IMG/VR virus record: IMGVR_UViG_3300042090_001925
Location: 1-58,131 of that record
Direction: 5' to 3' (one strand)
DNA length: 58,131 bases
Source: a virus
Below the pieces are notes generated by a model. That model ran no database searches. It worked only from the letters and a program-made list of their open reading frames with translations, and was not told where the DNA came from. Below, piece by piece: positions 15,510-22,723 of the stretch. Every line of letters begins with the position of its first letter. The first letter of the stretch is position 1. The translations under genes and the position numbers were made by a program.

Positions 15510-17779
15510 ACGTCCTGGCGCCAAACGACCCGTGGATGCTGTTCTGGTCGCTCGGCTACCGCCGCATCGTGCCCATAGCGCCGCCCGGTTCGCCGCTGAT
15601 CGACGGCAGCGGCATCGACCCAGACGACCTCGGCAAAGTCCCCGGCGAGCGCAAGTCGGCCGGCTGGGTCGGCATGAACGAGTGGAACCGCCACAAGACG
15701 ACGCTGACCGACTGCGAGCGCTGGCGCGACTGGGGCGCCGGCGTCGGGATCGTGTGCGGCGACGGCCTGATGGGGATCGACGCCGACACAATGAGCGAGG
15801 ACAACGCACGAATCGTGGCGGCGGAGGTCGAACGCGCGCTGGGGCCGACGCCGATCCGCATCGGCCAGGCGCCCAAGGCGCTCTACCTCGTGCGCTGCCC
15901 GCCGAAGTGGAGCCAGCCGAAGATCCTGTTCGAGGGCCGGAGCCAGATCGACTTCCGCAACTATGGACAGTTCGTCGCCTGGGGCATCCACCCCAAGACG
16001 CTGCAGCCCTACCGCTGGACGAGAGGGCCGATTCCGTTCGACGAGCTGCCGCAGGCGACGACAGAGCAGCTCGCGGCGCTCGTCAAGGCGCTCTTGGTGT
16101 GGCTGCCGGACGCGAAGATCGGCAGCGGCGGCAAAGGCGAGCTAGGGCCGACACCGAACCAAGAATCATTGAAAGGCGAGTCTCGACACGTGGCGCCAGC
16201 CATCGCGGCGCTGTCCAACGACTACCCCGATCGTCTGGACTTCGTCAAAGTGTTCTGCGCGATCAAGGCGGCGACCGCGCCAGACGACGAGTTCGGGCTG
16301 CGCCTGGCGCTCGAGTGGGCCGAGCGGTGGACCGGCGGCGAGAACGACGAAGAGTACAATCGTCGCACCTACGCCTCGCTGCGCGGCCCGTACCGTGTCG
16401 GCGCGTCGTGGCTATACGATATGGCGGAGGCGCGCTCGCGCGAGCCAACGCATGCCGGGCCAAAGTTCAGCCGCGCGACCGTGTGGCACGACGACGTGCT
16501 CGAGCAAACACCGTCGGCAGCGCCGAAGGACACGACGGGCCTGTTCGGCGAGCCGGCCGAAGAAACGCTGCCGGATCTGACCGGAACGCCGTTCGAGTTC
16601 CCCGAGGCGAGCGAGATCGAGCCCGAGGACTTCCTCTACGACACGTGGCTGGTGCGCGACTACGTGTCGCTGATCGCCGCCCAGACCAAGGTCGGCAAGT
16701 CGCTGTTCATGATCGCCGTGGCGCTGTCGCTCGCGTCGGGCAAGCCGCTCCTGGGCGTGAAGCCAGACCGGCCGCTCAGGGTCAGGATCTGGAACGGAGA
16801 GGACACGCGCAAGACGATGACGCGCCGCATCCTGGCGTGCATGAAGCTGCACGGCGTGACGCGCGAGGACTGCGGCGACCGGCTGATCATCGACTCGGGC
16901 CGCGACATGCCGATCGTCGTGGCGACGCAGACGAAGAGCGGGGCGACGATCCACCGGTCGATCGTCGAGGCCCTCGTTCGGAGTTTGGTTAGGCAGAACG
17001 TCGACGTGCTGATCATCGACCCGTTCGTCAAGTCGCACTCGGTTTCTGAAAATGACAACACGGCGATCGACGCGGTCGCTCGAGAGTGGATGCAGGTCGC
17101 CGACCGGGCCGGCATCGGACTGGCGCTCGTCCACCACTCGCGCAAGCTCAACGGCGCCGAGGCGTCGATCGACGACGCGCGCGGGGCCTCGGCCCTATCG
17201 TCGGCCGCCCGCGCGGCGCTGGTGCTGGCGCGGATGACCAAGCGCGAGGCCAAGACACTGGGAAGATCTAAAGATTACAAATCGTTATTCAGGATCGCCG
17301 ACGCTGCGTCGAACTTGGCGATCGCGCCCGGCGACGACGAGCGGTGGTTCGAGATCCGGTCGATCGACCTGAACAACGCTCGGTTCGACCCCGAGACGGG
17401 CGAACGACTGCGCAAGAGCGACCGCATCGGCGCGGCGACCGTGTCGGCGACGCGCGGAGGCTTTGACGAGGACGAAGGGACGCTCGTGACGCCCGCGGCG
17501 TCGAGCCAGGAGGCGCGAGCGCTCGAGATGCTCGCCTGCGGCCTCTACAAGCGCGATCCGCGCTCGCGCGACGAGTGGGCGGGCGCGCCCGTGGCGATCG
17601 CCTACGGACTCAACCTCGACGATCCAGACGACAAGACGCGCGCCGCCGCGATCGTCACCCGACTCGTGCGCGAAGGCAAGCTGATCGAGACGTCGCGGCT
17701 TGACAAGAATCGCAAATTGAAGACGTTTCTGAGCGTCGCGAATAATAACAATTTGTTATCTGAGGACCTGTTCGGGTGA
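15506..17779 (+). CDS. Bifunctional Prim-Pol primase and RepA-like helicase
   Basis: The 757-residue protein joins an N-terminal archaeo-eukaryotic Prim-Pol domain (GAGVGIVCGDGLMGIDAD with acidic metal ligands near 75-90, IDFRNYGQFVAWGI, HPKTLQPYRW) to a RecA-like ATPase (Walker A AAQTKVGKSL near 391, Walker B DVLIIDPF near 500, then LVHHSRKLNG). This is a common replication initiator-helicase of phages. GTG 15506 is chosen for its GTGA overlap; a TTG at 15434 would add 24 unlike residues. An internal TGLFGEP and the C-terminal EDLFG resemble the LFGD motif of neighbours. Iterons follow directly. Confidence 0.88.
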   Translation: MNVLAPNDPWMLFWSLGYRRIVPIAPPGSPLIDGSGIDPDDLGKVPGERKSAGWVGMNEWNRHKTTLTDCERWRDWGAGVGIVCGDGLMGIDADTMSEDNARIVAAEVERALGPTPIRIGQAPKALYLVRCPPKWSQPKILFEGRSQIDFRNYGQFVAWGIHPKTLQPYRWTRGPIPFDELPQATTEQLAALVKALLVWLPDAKIGSGGKGELGPTPNQESLKGESRHVAPAIAALSNDYPDRLDFVKVFCAIKAATAPDDEFGLRLALEWAERWTGGENDEEYNRRTYASLRGPYRVGASWLYDMAEARSREPTHAGPKFSRATVWHDDVLEQTPSAAPKDTTGLFGEPAEETLPDLTGTPFEFPEASEIEPEDFLYDTWLVRDYVSLIAAQTKVGKSLFMIAVALSLASGKPLLGVKPDRPLRVRIWNGEDTRKTMTRRILACMKLHGVTREDCGDRLIIDSGRDMPIVVATQTKSGATIHRSIVEALVRSLVRQNVDVLIIDPFVKSHSVSENDNTAIDAVAREWMQVADRAGIGLALVHHSRKLNGAEASIDDARGASALSSAARAALVLARMTKREAKTLGRSKDYKSLFRIADAASNLAIAPGDDERWFEIRSIDLNNARFDPETGERLRKSDRIGAATVSATRGGFDEDEGTLVTPAASSQEARALEMLACGLYKRDPRSRDEWAGAPVAIAYGLNLDDPDDKTRAAAIVTRLVREGKLIETSRLDKNRKLKTFLSVANNNNLLSEDLFG

Positions 17780-17790
17780 ATTATAGGAAT

Positions 17791-17970
17791 TTGCGCCGAT
17801 CTGCGCCGATCTCTGAGAACGGCGCAGATCGGCGCAGATCGGCGCAAAATCGTGGGCAGGGGGTTGCGCCGATCTTGCGCCGGTCGATCCCCCTGTAAGG
17901 GGACCGAACCGGCGCAAACGGCGCACCCACGATTGAGGTCGAATAGCGCGGCTATAATAACAATCCGTAT
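17791..17970. other. Candidate replication origin: iterons, inverted repeats, AT-rich tract
   Basis: TGCGCCGATC occurs at 17792, 17802 and 17865, and its inverse at 17827-17836 and 17837-17846. A variant (TGCGCCGGTC at 17876) faces ACCGGCGCA at 17908, forming a second large dyad. An AT-rich stretch with the inverted arms ATAACAA and TTGTTAT follows (17957-17985). The location directly after the primase-helicase gene fits a phage origin. It could also be a regulatory array or transcription terminator. Confidence 0.6.
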
Positions 17971-18005
17971 ATACAATTTGTTATAATCGGTTGAAGATAG
18001 TGGCT

Positions 18006-18206
18006 ATGATAACAAAACGTATAGTCGGCGGTAAGGTCTATGATCTGAAATCCATGAACGACAAGTCCATGACGTGGTTGACGCGTTGCGCTGAGTGCGG
18101 CGTTTTGATGGAGGCGGGGACGCTATTCGGGACGTTGGGGCAATTCGCGCCGCATCGCCGACGCTTTCTCCACGCCCCTCCGGGGCGCAGCGTGGTGCGT
18201 CTTTGA
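18006..18206 (+). CDS. Small hypothetical protein with CxxC
   Basis: The 66-residue frame from ATG 18006 (or TTG 17991) contains RCAECGVLMEAGT and a basic C-terminus RRRFLHAPPGRS, suggesting a small zinc ribbon. No strong ribosome-binding site is seen. It lies between the candidate origin and a terminator. Weakly supported. Confidence 0.4.
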   Translation: MITKRIVGGKVYDLKSMNDKSMTWLTRCAECGVLMEAGTLFGTLGQFAPHRRRFLHAPPGRSVVRL

Positions 18207-18238
18207 GTTGAGTTGGTAGATTGGCAGCCGAAACGAAA

Positions 18239-18260
18239 AGAGCGGCTCTGTGGCCGCTCT
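18239..18260. terminator. Bidirectional terminator
   Basis: AGAGCGGC / GCCGCTCT is a perfect 8-bp stem with a 6-base loop, flanked by AAAA on the left and TAATTC on the right. It separates the rightward genes from the leftward operon that ends at 18296. Confidence 0.6.
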
Positions 18261-18295
18261 AATTCAATCCTAGATAGCTCATGTTGTGCTGTGAA

Positions 18296-18394
18296 TTAGC
18301 TCCTGAGCTTCCACAGTATCCAGATCGCCGCGGCGACGTAGATTGTCTGGGCGACGAGCGGCAGGGCGGCGCGCCAGATGTCGCGGGCGGTCAT
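18296..18394 (-). CDS. Tiny membrane protein
   Basis: 32 residues with a start overlapping the stop of the upstream leftward gene (ATGA). AALPLVAQTIYVAAAIWILW is a single transmembrane segment. It is the last gene of the leftward operon. Confidence 0.5.
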   Translation of the reverse strand: MTARDIWRAALPLVAQTIYVAAAIWILWKLRS

Positions 18395-19047
18395 GCTGCG
18401 AGCTCCAGAGAGGCGCGCCGCGCGGCGATGTAGGCGCCAAGGATCGGGTGCGCCGCTTCGATGTCGCTCCAGTGTGGCCATTGCAGTTCTTCGGCGTGAA
18501 ATATCTCAGGGAATTTCGTTGTTTGCGCGTATTCGGCGCGGTAGGCGGCGCGCGCTTCGACTACACGGGCGAACCATGGTTCGACGCTCTCGGGCAGGCG
18601 TCGGCGCTCGCTATCGTCGTGGTAGGCGACGAGTTCGGCCCATTGCTCGGGCGTCTGCGCGTCGCGATAGGCCTGCGTGCAGCCGTAGTTCGGCGATCGA
18701 GAATGCCAAGCGCCGCCGACGTACAGGCCGTGCTCGCTGCTCGGCGCGAGGACGGGACGCGGCAGGGCTACGGAGGTCGTCTGATCCCATAGACGCTGCT
18801 CGGGGTTCCATATGCGCACGCCGATCGAGGTGAGCGTCTGCGCCACGCCGTAGCGGCTCAGGACGGCCATGTCGGCGGCGGGATAGAGCGCCTCGAGGTG
18901 CGCGGCGACGACTTCGGCGACCCGGTCGCGCTCGGCCGCGTCGAACATGCGGTTCTGGTAGTCCTGCCAAGCGTCGGTCATGAGCTTCGACAGCAGCGCG
19001 GCGTCGGCGCGCGGGCGGTATCGGTCTGAGGGTTTCGGGATGAGCAT
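18391..19047 (-). CDS. Hypothetical protein of the leftward operon
   Basis: 218 residues from an ATG with AAGGAGAA upstream. It is helical and rich in charged and aromatic residues (DAWQDYQNRMFDAAERDRVAEVVAAH, WFARVVEARAAYRAEYAQ). Family not recognised. It is a large member of a four- to five-gene set transcribed away from the promoter at 20112. Confidence 0.65.
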   Translation of the reverse strand: MLIPKPSDRYRPRADAALLSKLMTDAWQDYQNRMFDAAERDRVAEVVAAHLEALYPAADMAVLSRYGVAQTLTSIGVRIWNPEQRLWDQTTSVALPRPVLAPSSEHGLYVGGAWHSRSPNYGCTQAYRDAQTPEQWAELVAYHDDSERRRLPESVEPWFARVVEARAAYRAEYAQTTKFPEIFHAEELQWPHWSDIEAAHPILGAYIAARRASLELAA

Positions 19048-19114
19048 GATTTTCTCCTTTTCGGAAATGTCGCCGCGTCGCCGCAGCGTCGCGGCGGCGG
19101 GCGCGTGGTTTCGG

Positions 19115-19510
19115 TCAGTCAGAAAGACCGTAGTAGATCCGGTCAGCGCTGCGGAAGATGGCGCCGCCGAATCGGCCGTCCTTGACGCCGCGCTCATAGG
19201 CGTCCCAGTCGGGCGTCTCGGCGTCGAGATCCGCCTCGCGCATGTCGCTGCTGACGAGTTGGATGAACAGCGCGTTGCATTCCTGCGGCGGCCAGGCGTT
19301 GATCTCGTCGTCTTCCCACGCGCCGTAGCCGTGCATATGGTCGCGTAGCGCGTTGATCTGCTCGGGCGTCGTCAGCAGCGGCGCTGCGCTCGCTTCTTCC
19401 AAGGCGGCGCGCCACGTGTTCGGGCCGGCGTTTCGTCCGCCTTCGGCGATCGAGTGCGAGAATTTGAACGGCTCGGCGTTCTCGAAGAACGAGGTGATGT
19501 CGATTTCCAT
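19115..19510 (-). CDS. Conserved hypothetical protein of alphaproteobacterial mobile DNA
   Basis: 131 residues from an ATG with GGAGAG upstream. The blocks DITSFFENAEPFKFSHSIAE, GPNTWRAALEEA, and ECNALFIQLVSSDMREA with the ending RIYYGLSD are familiar from proteins on alphaproteobacterial plasmids and mobile islands; their function is not known. The resemblance is from memory, not a search. Confidence 0.7.
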   Translation of the reverse strand: MEIDITSFFENAEPFKFSHSIAEGGRNAGPNTWRAALEEASAAPLLTTPEQINALRDHMHGYGAWEDDEINAWPPQECNALFIQLVSSDMREADLDAETPDWDAYERGVKDGRFGGAIFRSADRIYYGLSD

Positions 19511-19521
19511 GGTGGCTCTCC

Positions 19522-19701
19522 TCAGAGATGTGTCAGCGCGTCCAGCATCGCCAGCAGGCCGGCGACGAAGGCGGAGACGGCGGCGAGCTCGGCGCCCGCC
19601 GCGCATGCTGCGGCGAAGCGTCGCAGCGCCAAGCGGCGGCGGAAGGCGGGCGAGCACAGCGGCGGGCGCCGCGGGGCGCGCGGGTCGATCCAGGCGGTCA
19701 T
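19522..19701 (-). CDS. Small membrane protein
   Basis: 59 residues, start preceded by GGGGAGC. A proline/arginine-rich N-terminus is followed by a hydrophobic segment (AAACAAGAELAAVSAFVAGL). Family not recognised. Confidence 0.5.
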   Translation of the reverse strand: MTAWIDPRAPRRPPLCSPAFRRRLALRRFAAACAAGAELAAVSAFVAGLLAMLDALTHL

Positions 19702-19770
19702 TTCTTTTGCTCCCCGATCAATTTTTCGTGATAGTCGGGCGCCGGCGACGATCGCCGGCGCGTCGGCGGA

Positions 19771-20037
19771 TTAGGCGGCGCGGAACGGGCGGCAGACTTC
19801 GCCTTTTCGCTCGTCGGCGGCGCGCCACGCTTCGTGGCAGCGGTCGAAATGCTCGCGGCCGTCGAAGCCCAGCGAGTATCCGTCGGCGGATTCTTCCTCA
19901 CCAGGCGCGACGACGTACCAGCCGAGAATGTCGTGGTGAACGTCATATCCGCGCTTTTTGGCGCGTTTGGCGCTCGGCGTGTGACAGAGCGCGGAGTTCC
20001 GCAGGTCGCGAGCGGAGCGGTTCGGGTGGTTTGTCAT
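19771..20037 (-). CDS. Hypothetical protein, first gene of the leftward operon
   Basis: 88 residues starting MTNHPNRSARDLRNSALC. The middle (RGYDVHHDILGWYVVAPGEE, DGYSLGFDGREHFDRCHEA) looks like a small alpha/beta fold. Family not recognised. A well-spaced promoter lies 47 bases upstream. Confidence 0.65.
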   Translation of the reverse strand: MTNHPNRSARDLRNSALCHTPSAKRAKKRGYDVHHDILGWYVVAPGEEESADGYSLGFDGREHFDRCHEAWRAADERKGEVCRPFRAA

Positions 20038-20083
20038 GGGAAGCTTTCCGCCCCTGAGAAGCCGCGAGGCGCCGGTGAATGTG

Positions 20084-20112
20084 AGAATGCGCCGATGTAT
20101 GACGATTGTCAA
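20084..20112 (-). promoter_or_regulatory. Promoter of the leftward operon
   Basis: On the reverse strand TTGACA (20112-20107) is separated by 17 bases from CATTCT (20089-20084). The same -10 and spacing occur at 28599-28627. It lies between divergently oriented genes, so the small DNA-binding protein encoded at 20174 is a natural candidate regulator. Confidence 0.7.
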
Positions 20113-20173
20113 GCGATTGTCGAAATTATTTTGCGGCTTGCGGCGAGCTTGGCGCGTTCATATCTTTTCGGGC

Positions 20174-20449
20174 ATGTCGCGGCATACGAAACCAAAGCAT
20201 CGGCCGATGTCGGTTCGCCTCCGCGTTGCTCAGCGCGCCGTTGTCGAGCGCGTCGCGGCGCAGCGCGGAATCGGTATTTCAACGCTGCTACGCGAGATCA
20301 TAGAACCTTATCTCGCTACGGTTGACGCTATGGTCAACATACAAGATGTTACGCCGCTGATCTCGCATCGCCCAACGCTGGCGCCTGAGAATCGCGCGGC
20401 GAAAGAGCCGGCGGTTAGTCGGTCCGGGTTCGCAGAGCGGACAAAATAA
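20174..20449 (+). CDS. Small DNA-binding protein, ribbon-helix-helix-like
   Basis: The 91-residue product from ATG 20174 has RPMSVRLRVAQRAVVERVAA and GIGISTLLREIIEPYLA, the strand-helix-helix pattern of Arc/CopG repressors, followed by a disordered basic tail. An ATG at 20099 would add 25 residues. Its divergence from the leftward operon suggests control of that operon. No clear ribosome-binding site. Confidence 0.55.
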   Translation: MSRHTKPKHRPMSVRLRVAQRAVVERVAAQRGIGISTLLREIIEPYLATVDAMVNIQDVTPLISHRPTLAPENRAAKEPAVSRSGFAERTK

Positions 20450-20959
20450 CAGGTTGTTAGCCTCGCCGGCCGACTAGAGTCGCTTAGGCAGGCAAGAATC
20501 GCCCTCAATCCACAATCCAGACTCAGCACCGAGCCGTCGGCGCGCCAGCTCGCCTCGCTTAGCGCTCGAGCCGCTTAGGTGTTTCTTTGTTGTGGCTTTG
20601 GTTTTGAGACGCGCCACTGAGTTAAAGCGACATGCAAAGAGGCGAGTCTGGCGTGCGTGTCTCGGGGTTTACCGTTTTGAGACGGCGCGGCGCGCCTGGC
20701 GTTCGAGCGCCGTCAGGGATGCTTTTCCATGCTAACATATTGATTTTTATAGAGAAAATGGACCGCGGCCGCCCACTCATCCGAGGGCCCCATCCCGCTC
20801 CGCCCCCCGGAATTTCCTGTGAAATATCAATAACAAAACGTATCTCAGCCGCGCCGCCCCACCTGGCGCGAACAATTCGTATCGTAGATGCTTCTTTGTT
20901 GTTGCTTTTCGCATACGCTCTGTTATGCTCCTCGGACCATCCAATCAGAGGAGACCAAG
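20450..20959. other. 510-base non-coding region before the serine recombinase
   Basis: No convincing gene is seen. The region carries two copies of GTTTTGAGACG (20601-20611 and 20674-20684, 73 bases apart), a short AT-rich tract near 20735-20760, a GC-rich tract, and ATAACAAAACGTAT (20830-20843) that also occurs near the candidate origin. A weak promoter-like TTGTTG with TTATGC lies near 20895-20925. It could hold recombinase binding sites or an untranslated RNA. Confidence 0.4.
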
Positions 20960-21511
20960 ATGGCTAGCTACGGATACGCCCGCGTCAGTTCTGCTGACCA
21001 GGACTGTGCGATTCAGGTCGAGGCGCTGCGAAAAGTCGGCTGCGAGGTCGTGCGCCAGGAGAAGGTCAGCGCCCGCAACGTCGACGACCGGCCCGAGCTC
21101 AAGACGCTGCTCGAGTTCCTGCGCGCCGGCGACGAGTTGGTTGTCACGAAGATCGATCGCCTGGCGCGCTCGACCCGCGATCTCTGCAACATCGTCCACG
21201 ACTTGAAGAAGCGCGGGGTCGCGCTGCGCGTGGTCCAGCAGCAGATCGATACCTCGACCGCCGCCGGTTCGGCGTTCCTGTCGATGCTGGGAGTCTTCGC
21301 CGAGTTCGAGAATGAGATCAGGCGCGAGCGCCAGATGGCCGGGATCGAGCGTGCCAAGGCCGCCGGCAAATATGTCGGTAAGGGTCGGCCGTCGGTGTGC
21401 GAGCCTGAGAAGGTGCGCGCTTCGGTTGCGGCAATCGGCGCCTCCAAGACCGCGCGTAAGTTCGAGATCTCGCGCGCCACCGTCTACCGCTGCATGAATG
21501 GGGTGCTCTGA
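20960..21511 (+). CDS. Serine recombinase (resolvase/invertase type)
   Basis: The 183-residue enzyme is a small serine recombinase acting at two DNA sites. Residues 6-13 YARVSSAD contain the catalytic serine (Ser10); KIDRLARSTRDL near 65 and EFENEIRRERQMAGI near 115 carry the conserved arginines and the E helix; the C-terminal part GASKTARKFEISRATVYRCM is a helix-turn-helix. ATG at 20960 has GGAGACC upstream. Size fits resolvases and invertases, not large integrases. It may resolve multimers or invert a segment. Confidence 0.93.
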   Translation: MASYGYARVSSADQDCAIQVEALRKVGCEVVRQEKVSARNVDDRPELKTLLEFLRAGDELVVTKIDRLARSTRDLCNIVHDLKKRGVALRVVQQQIDTSTAAGSAFLSMLGVFAEFENEIRRERQMAGIERAKAAGKYVGKGRPSVCEPEKVRASVAAIGASKTARKFEISRATVYRCMNGVL

Positions 21512-21759
21512 TGTTTGAGAGACAGCGGCGTAAGGCAGTGAGCCACAGCGCAATTTGGCGCTACTGGAAGAACCGCGGCTACGGCGGCGGTTTGAACAAC
21601 TGCATGAGGAGGATCTGTGGTCTTGACGGATACTATGGTATCGTCGTATCCTTGGTTTGCCGCTGGTCGTCGGGAGCTTGGGCGACTGGCGGCGGGGCCG
21701 GTCCGTTCGATGGGAGGCTGTCATTCCGCTCAAAGCCGGTAAGTCCAAGAAAGTCGTGA
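21511..21759 (+). CDS. Weak hypothetical frame
   Basis: 82 codons with ATGA overlap to the recombinase stop. The N-terminal part (QRRKAVSHSAIWRYWKNRGYGGG) is plausible, but the second half overlaps the promoter/operator at 21623-21652 and the DUF6496 gene in another frame. Low confidence. Confidence 0.3.
   Translation: MFERQRRKAVSHSAIWRYWKNRGYGGGLNNCMRRICGLDGYYGIVVSLVCRWSSGAWATGGGAGPFDGRLSFRSKPVSPRKS
21623..21652 (+). promoter_or_regulatory. Promoter with palindromic operator
   Basis: TTGACG at 21623-21628 is followed by ATACTATGGTAT (21630-21641) and TATCCT about 18 bases downstream. The palindrome is the reverse complement of the one at 48078 and differs by one base from that at 28729. 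Transcription would start just upstream of the DUF6496 gene. Confidence 0.6.
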
Positions 21760-21860
21760 GCGATAACATCCGCGAGATGATTCGCTCCCGCCACCCGCAG
21801 AAGCAGGCGGTGGCCGCGGCGATGCGCAAGAAGCGCGAGTCGAAAGGCAAGACAAAATGA
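21723..21860 (+). CDS. DUF6496-like small protein, possible ATT start
   Basis: The frame gives xPLKAGKSKKVVSDNIREM and continues RSRHPQKQAVAAAMRKKRES, matching small phage proteins (DUF6496) that normally begin MPLK. There is no ATG at that place; the codon is ATT (21723-21725) with a perfect GGGAGG five bases upstream. TTG codons at 21657 and 21678 are alternatives but add residues absent from the family. Role unknown; such proteins sit among phage structural or packaging genes. Confidence 0.6.
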   Translation: MPLKAGKSKKVVSDNIREMIRSRHPQKQAVAAAMRKKRESKGKTK

Positions 21861-22135
21861 GTGGCGTTTCTCGTCGCGGGCTTCTCGGTTGGTTTGGCGG
21901 CCTCATCGTGGCTGCCCCGGCGTTACCGGCGATTATCGAGGAGGCGTCGCGAACTGCGGTTGCGACGGCCGCTACAGGCGTCGGGTATACGTCGGCGCCG
22001 TGCTGCGTCGTCTCAGGTTCACTTGGCGCTCAGCTGGCTGAGATCACGAGAAAAGCAATGGTCCCGAAGCTGTATGACAACATGTATCGCGAGAGTCGAG
22101 TATTGGCTCATTTCAAGGGCGAGGAGCGAACATGA
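21857..22135 (+). CDS. Capsid-arm paralogue with a Tat-like signal
   Basis: 92 residues, ATGA overlap with the previous gene. Residues 1-30 (SRRGLLGWFGGLIVAAPALP) look like a twin-arginine or membrane signal. Residues about 52-85 (SGSLGAQLAEITRKAMVPK followed by LYDNMYRESRVLAHF) closely match the N-terminal arm of the major capsid protein encoded at 33894 (SGALGAQLAAITRRAFLPS followed by VYVQIYQSHPLLSLF). The rest of the capsid protein is missing. A role as assembly factor or decoy is speculation. Confidence 0.6.
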   Translation: MSGVSRRGLLGWFGGLIVAAPALPAIIEEASRTAVATAATGVGYTSAPCCVVSGSLGAQLAEITRKAMVPKLYDNMYRESRVLAHFKGEERT

Positions 22136-22389
22136 ACGCGATCATCGGTGGCCGGTCCTGCCGCTCCTGCGCTCACCGGCGCATCGCCGGCCAGGAAGTC
22201 TTCTGCTACCGCTACCCGCCCGTGCCGATGCTGGTTCCGGTCAAGGACAACCGCGGCCAGCCGGGCATCGCCTTTCAGTCGGTCTACCCCAGCGTCAATC
22301 CCGACATGCCGTGCGGCGAGTACGCGCGCTCCGAGGCCTTCGCGCTCGAAGAGACCGAGATTGCGGTGCTGGGGGAGAGGTGTAGTTGA
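22132..22389 (+). CDS. Small cysteine-rich phage protein
   Basis: 85 residues. CRSCAHRR and CYRYPP near the start with a later CGEY form a likely zinc site; VYPSVNPDMPCGEY is typical of small phage proteins whose role is unknown. Overlaps neighbours at both ends. Confidence 0.65.
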   Translation: MNAIIGGRSCRSCAHRRIAGQEVFCYRYPPVPMLVPVKDNRGQPGIAFQSVYPSVNPDMPCGEYARSEAFALEETEIAVLGERCS

Positions 22390-22508
22390 TCAGCTTTCTG
22401 CTCGGCTCGTTCGTCGGGTTCTTCGTCGGCTGGATCGCGGCGGCGCAGATCATGCGATATCTCCACAACCGGTCGCGACCGCGGTCGTTCGGCGTGAGGA
22501 AGCGATGA
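22386..22508 (+). CDS. Small membrane protein from a TTG start
   Basis: 40 residues; TTG overlaps the previous TGA. Residues about 3-24 (SFLLGSFVGFFVGWIAAAQI) form one transmembrane segment, followed by a basic tail. Ends with ATGA overlap to the next frame. Confidence 0.5.
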   Translation: MISFLLGSFVGFFVGWIAAAQIMRYLHNRSRPRSFGVRKR

Positions 22509-22641
22509 GCGAATATCATAAAATCGAGACGCTTTTTGAGCGTGATCCGAAGTCCTTCGTCGTCGATCCGACGAGGCTGAAGGCCTCGGTTCTTAGTACA
22601 ATCAGCGAGTGGGACGTCACCGAGAAGGAAGCGATGAGCGA
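22498..22641 (+). repeat. 15-bp direct repeat flanking the RNA ligase remnant
   Basis: GGAAGCGATGAGCGA occurs at 22498-22512 and 22627-22641. Each copy includes a ribosome-binding site and an ATG. It is a likely scar of duplication or deletion. Confidence 0.85.
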
Positions 22642-22723
22642 GCGCTACGCTTTCGAGGTCTTCTCATTCTTCGGTTTCGCCGGCGCGCTGCTGGCGCTGT
22701 GGCTGATGGGAGCGTTCGCATGA
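22505..22723 (+). pseudogene. RNA ligase N-terminal remnant fused to a small membrane protein
   Basis: The frame begins MSEYHKIETLFERDPKSF and continues to EWDVTEK, the N-terminal segment of phage RNA ligases up to the lysine of the KxDG motif. The DG and all later ligase sequence are absent. Directly after, an internal ATG at 22634 with AAGGAAG upstream encodes MSERYAFEVFSFFGFAGALL and a transmembrane segment. A perfect 15-bp direct repeat (GGAAGCGATGAGCGA) at 22498 and 22627 marks both borders, suggesting recombination. Only the 29-residue membrane peptide may be functional. Confidence 0.6.

Noticed and set aside
20632-20967. 111-codon frame upstream of the recombinase
   Set aside because: No ribosome-binding site, low-complexity Arg/Pro composition at the start, and it runs through the recombinase promoter and start.
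20960-21511. Serine recombinase as phage integrase
   Set aside because: At 183 residues it lacks the large C-terminal region of serine integrases; no att sites were recognised.
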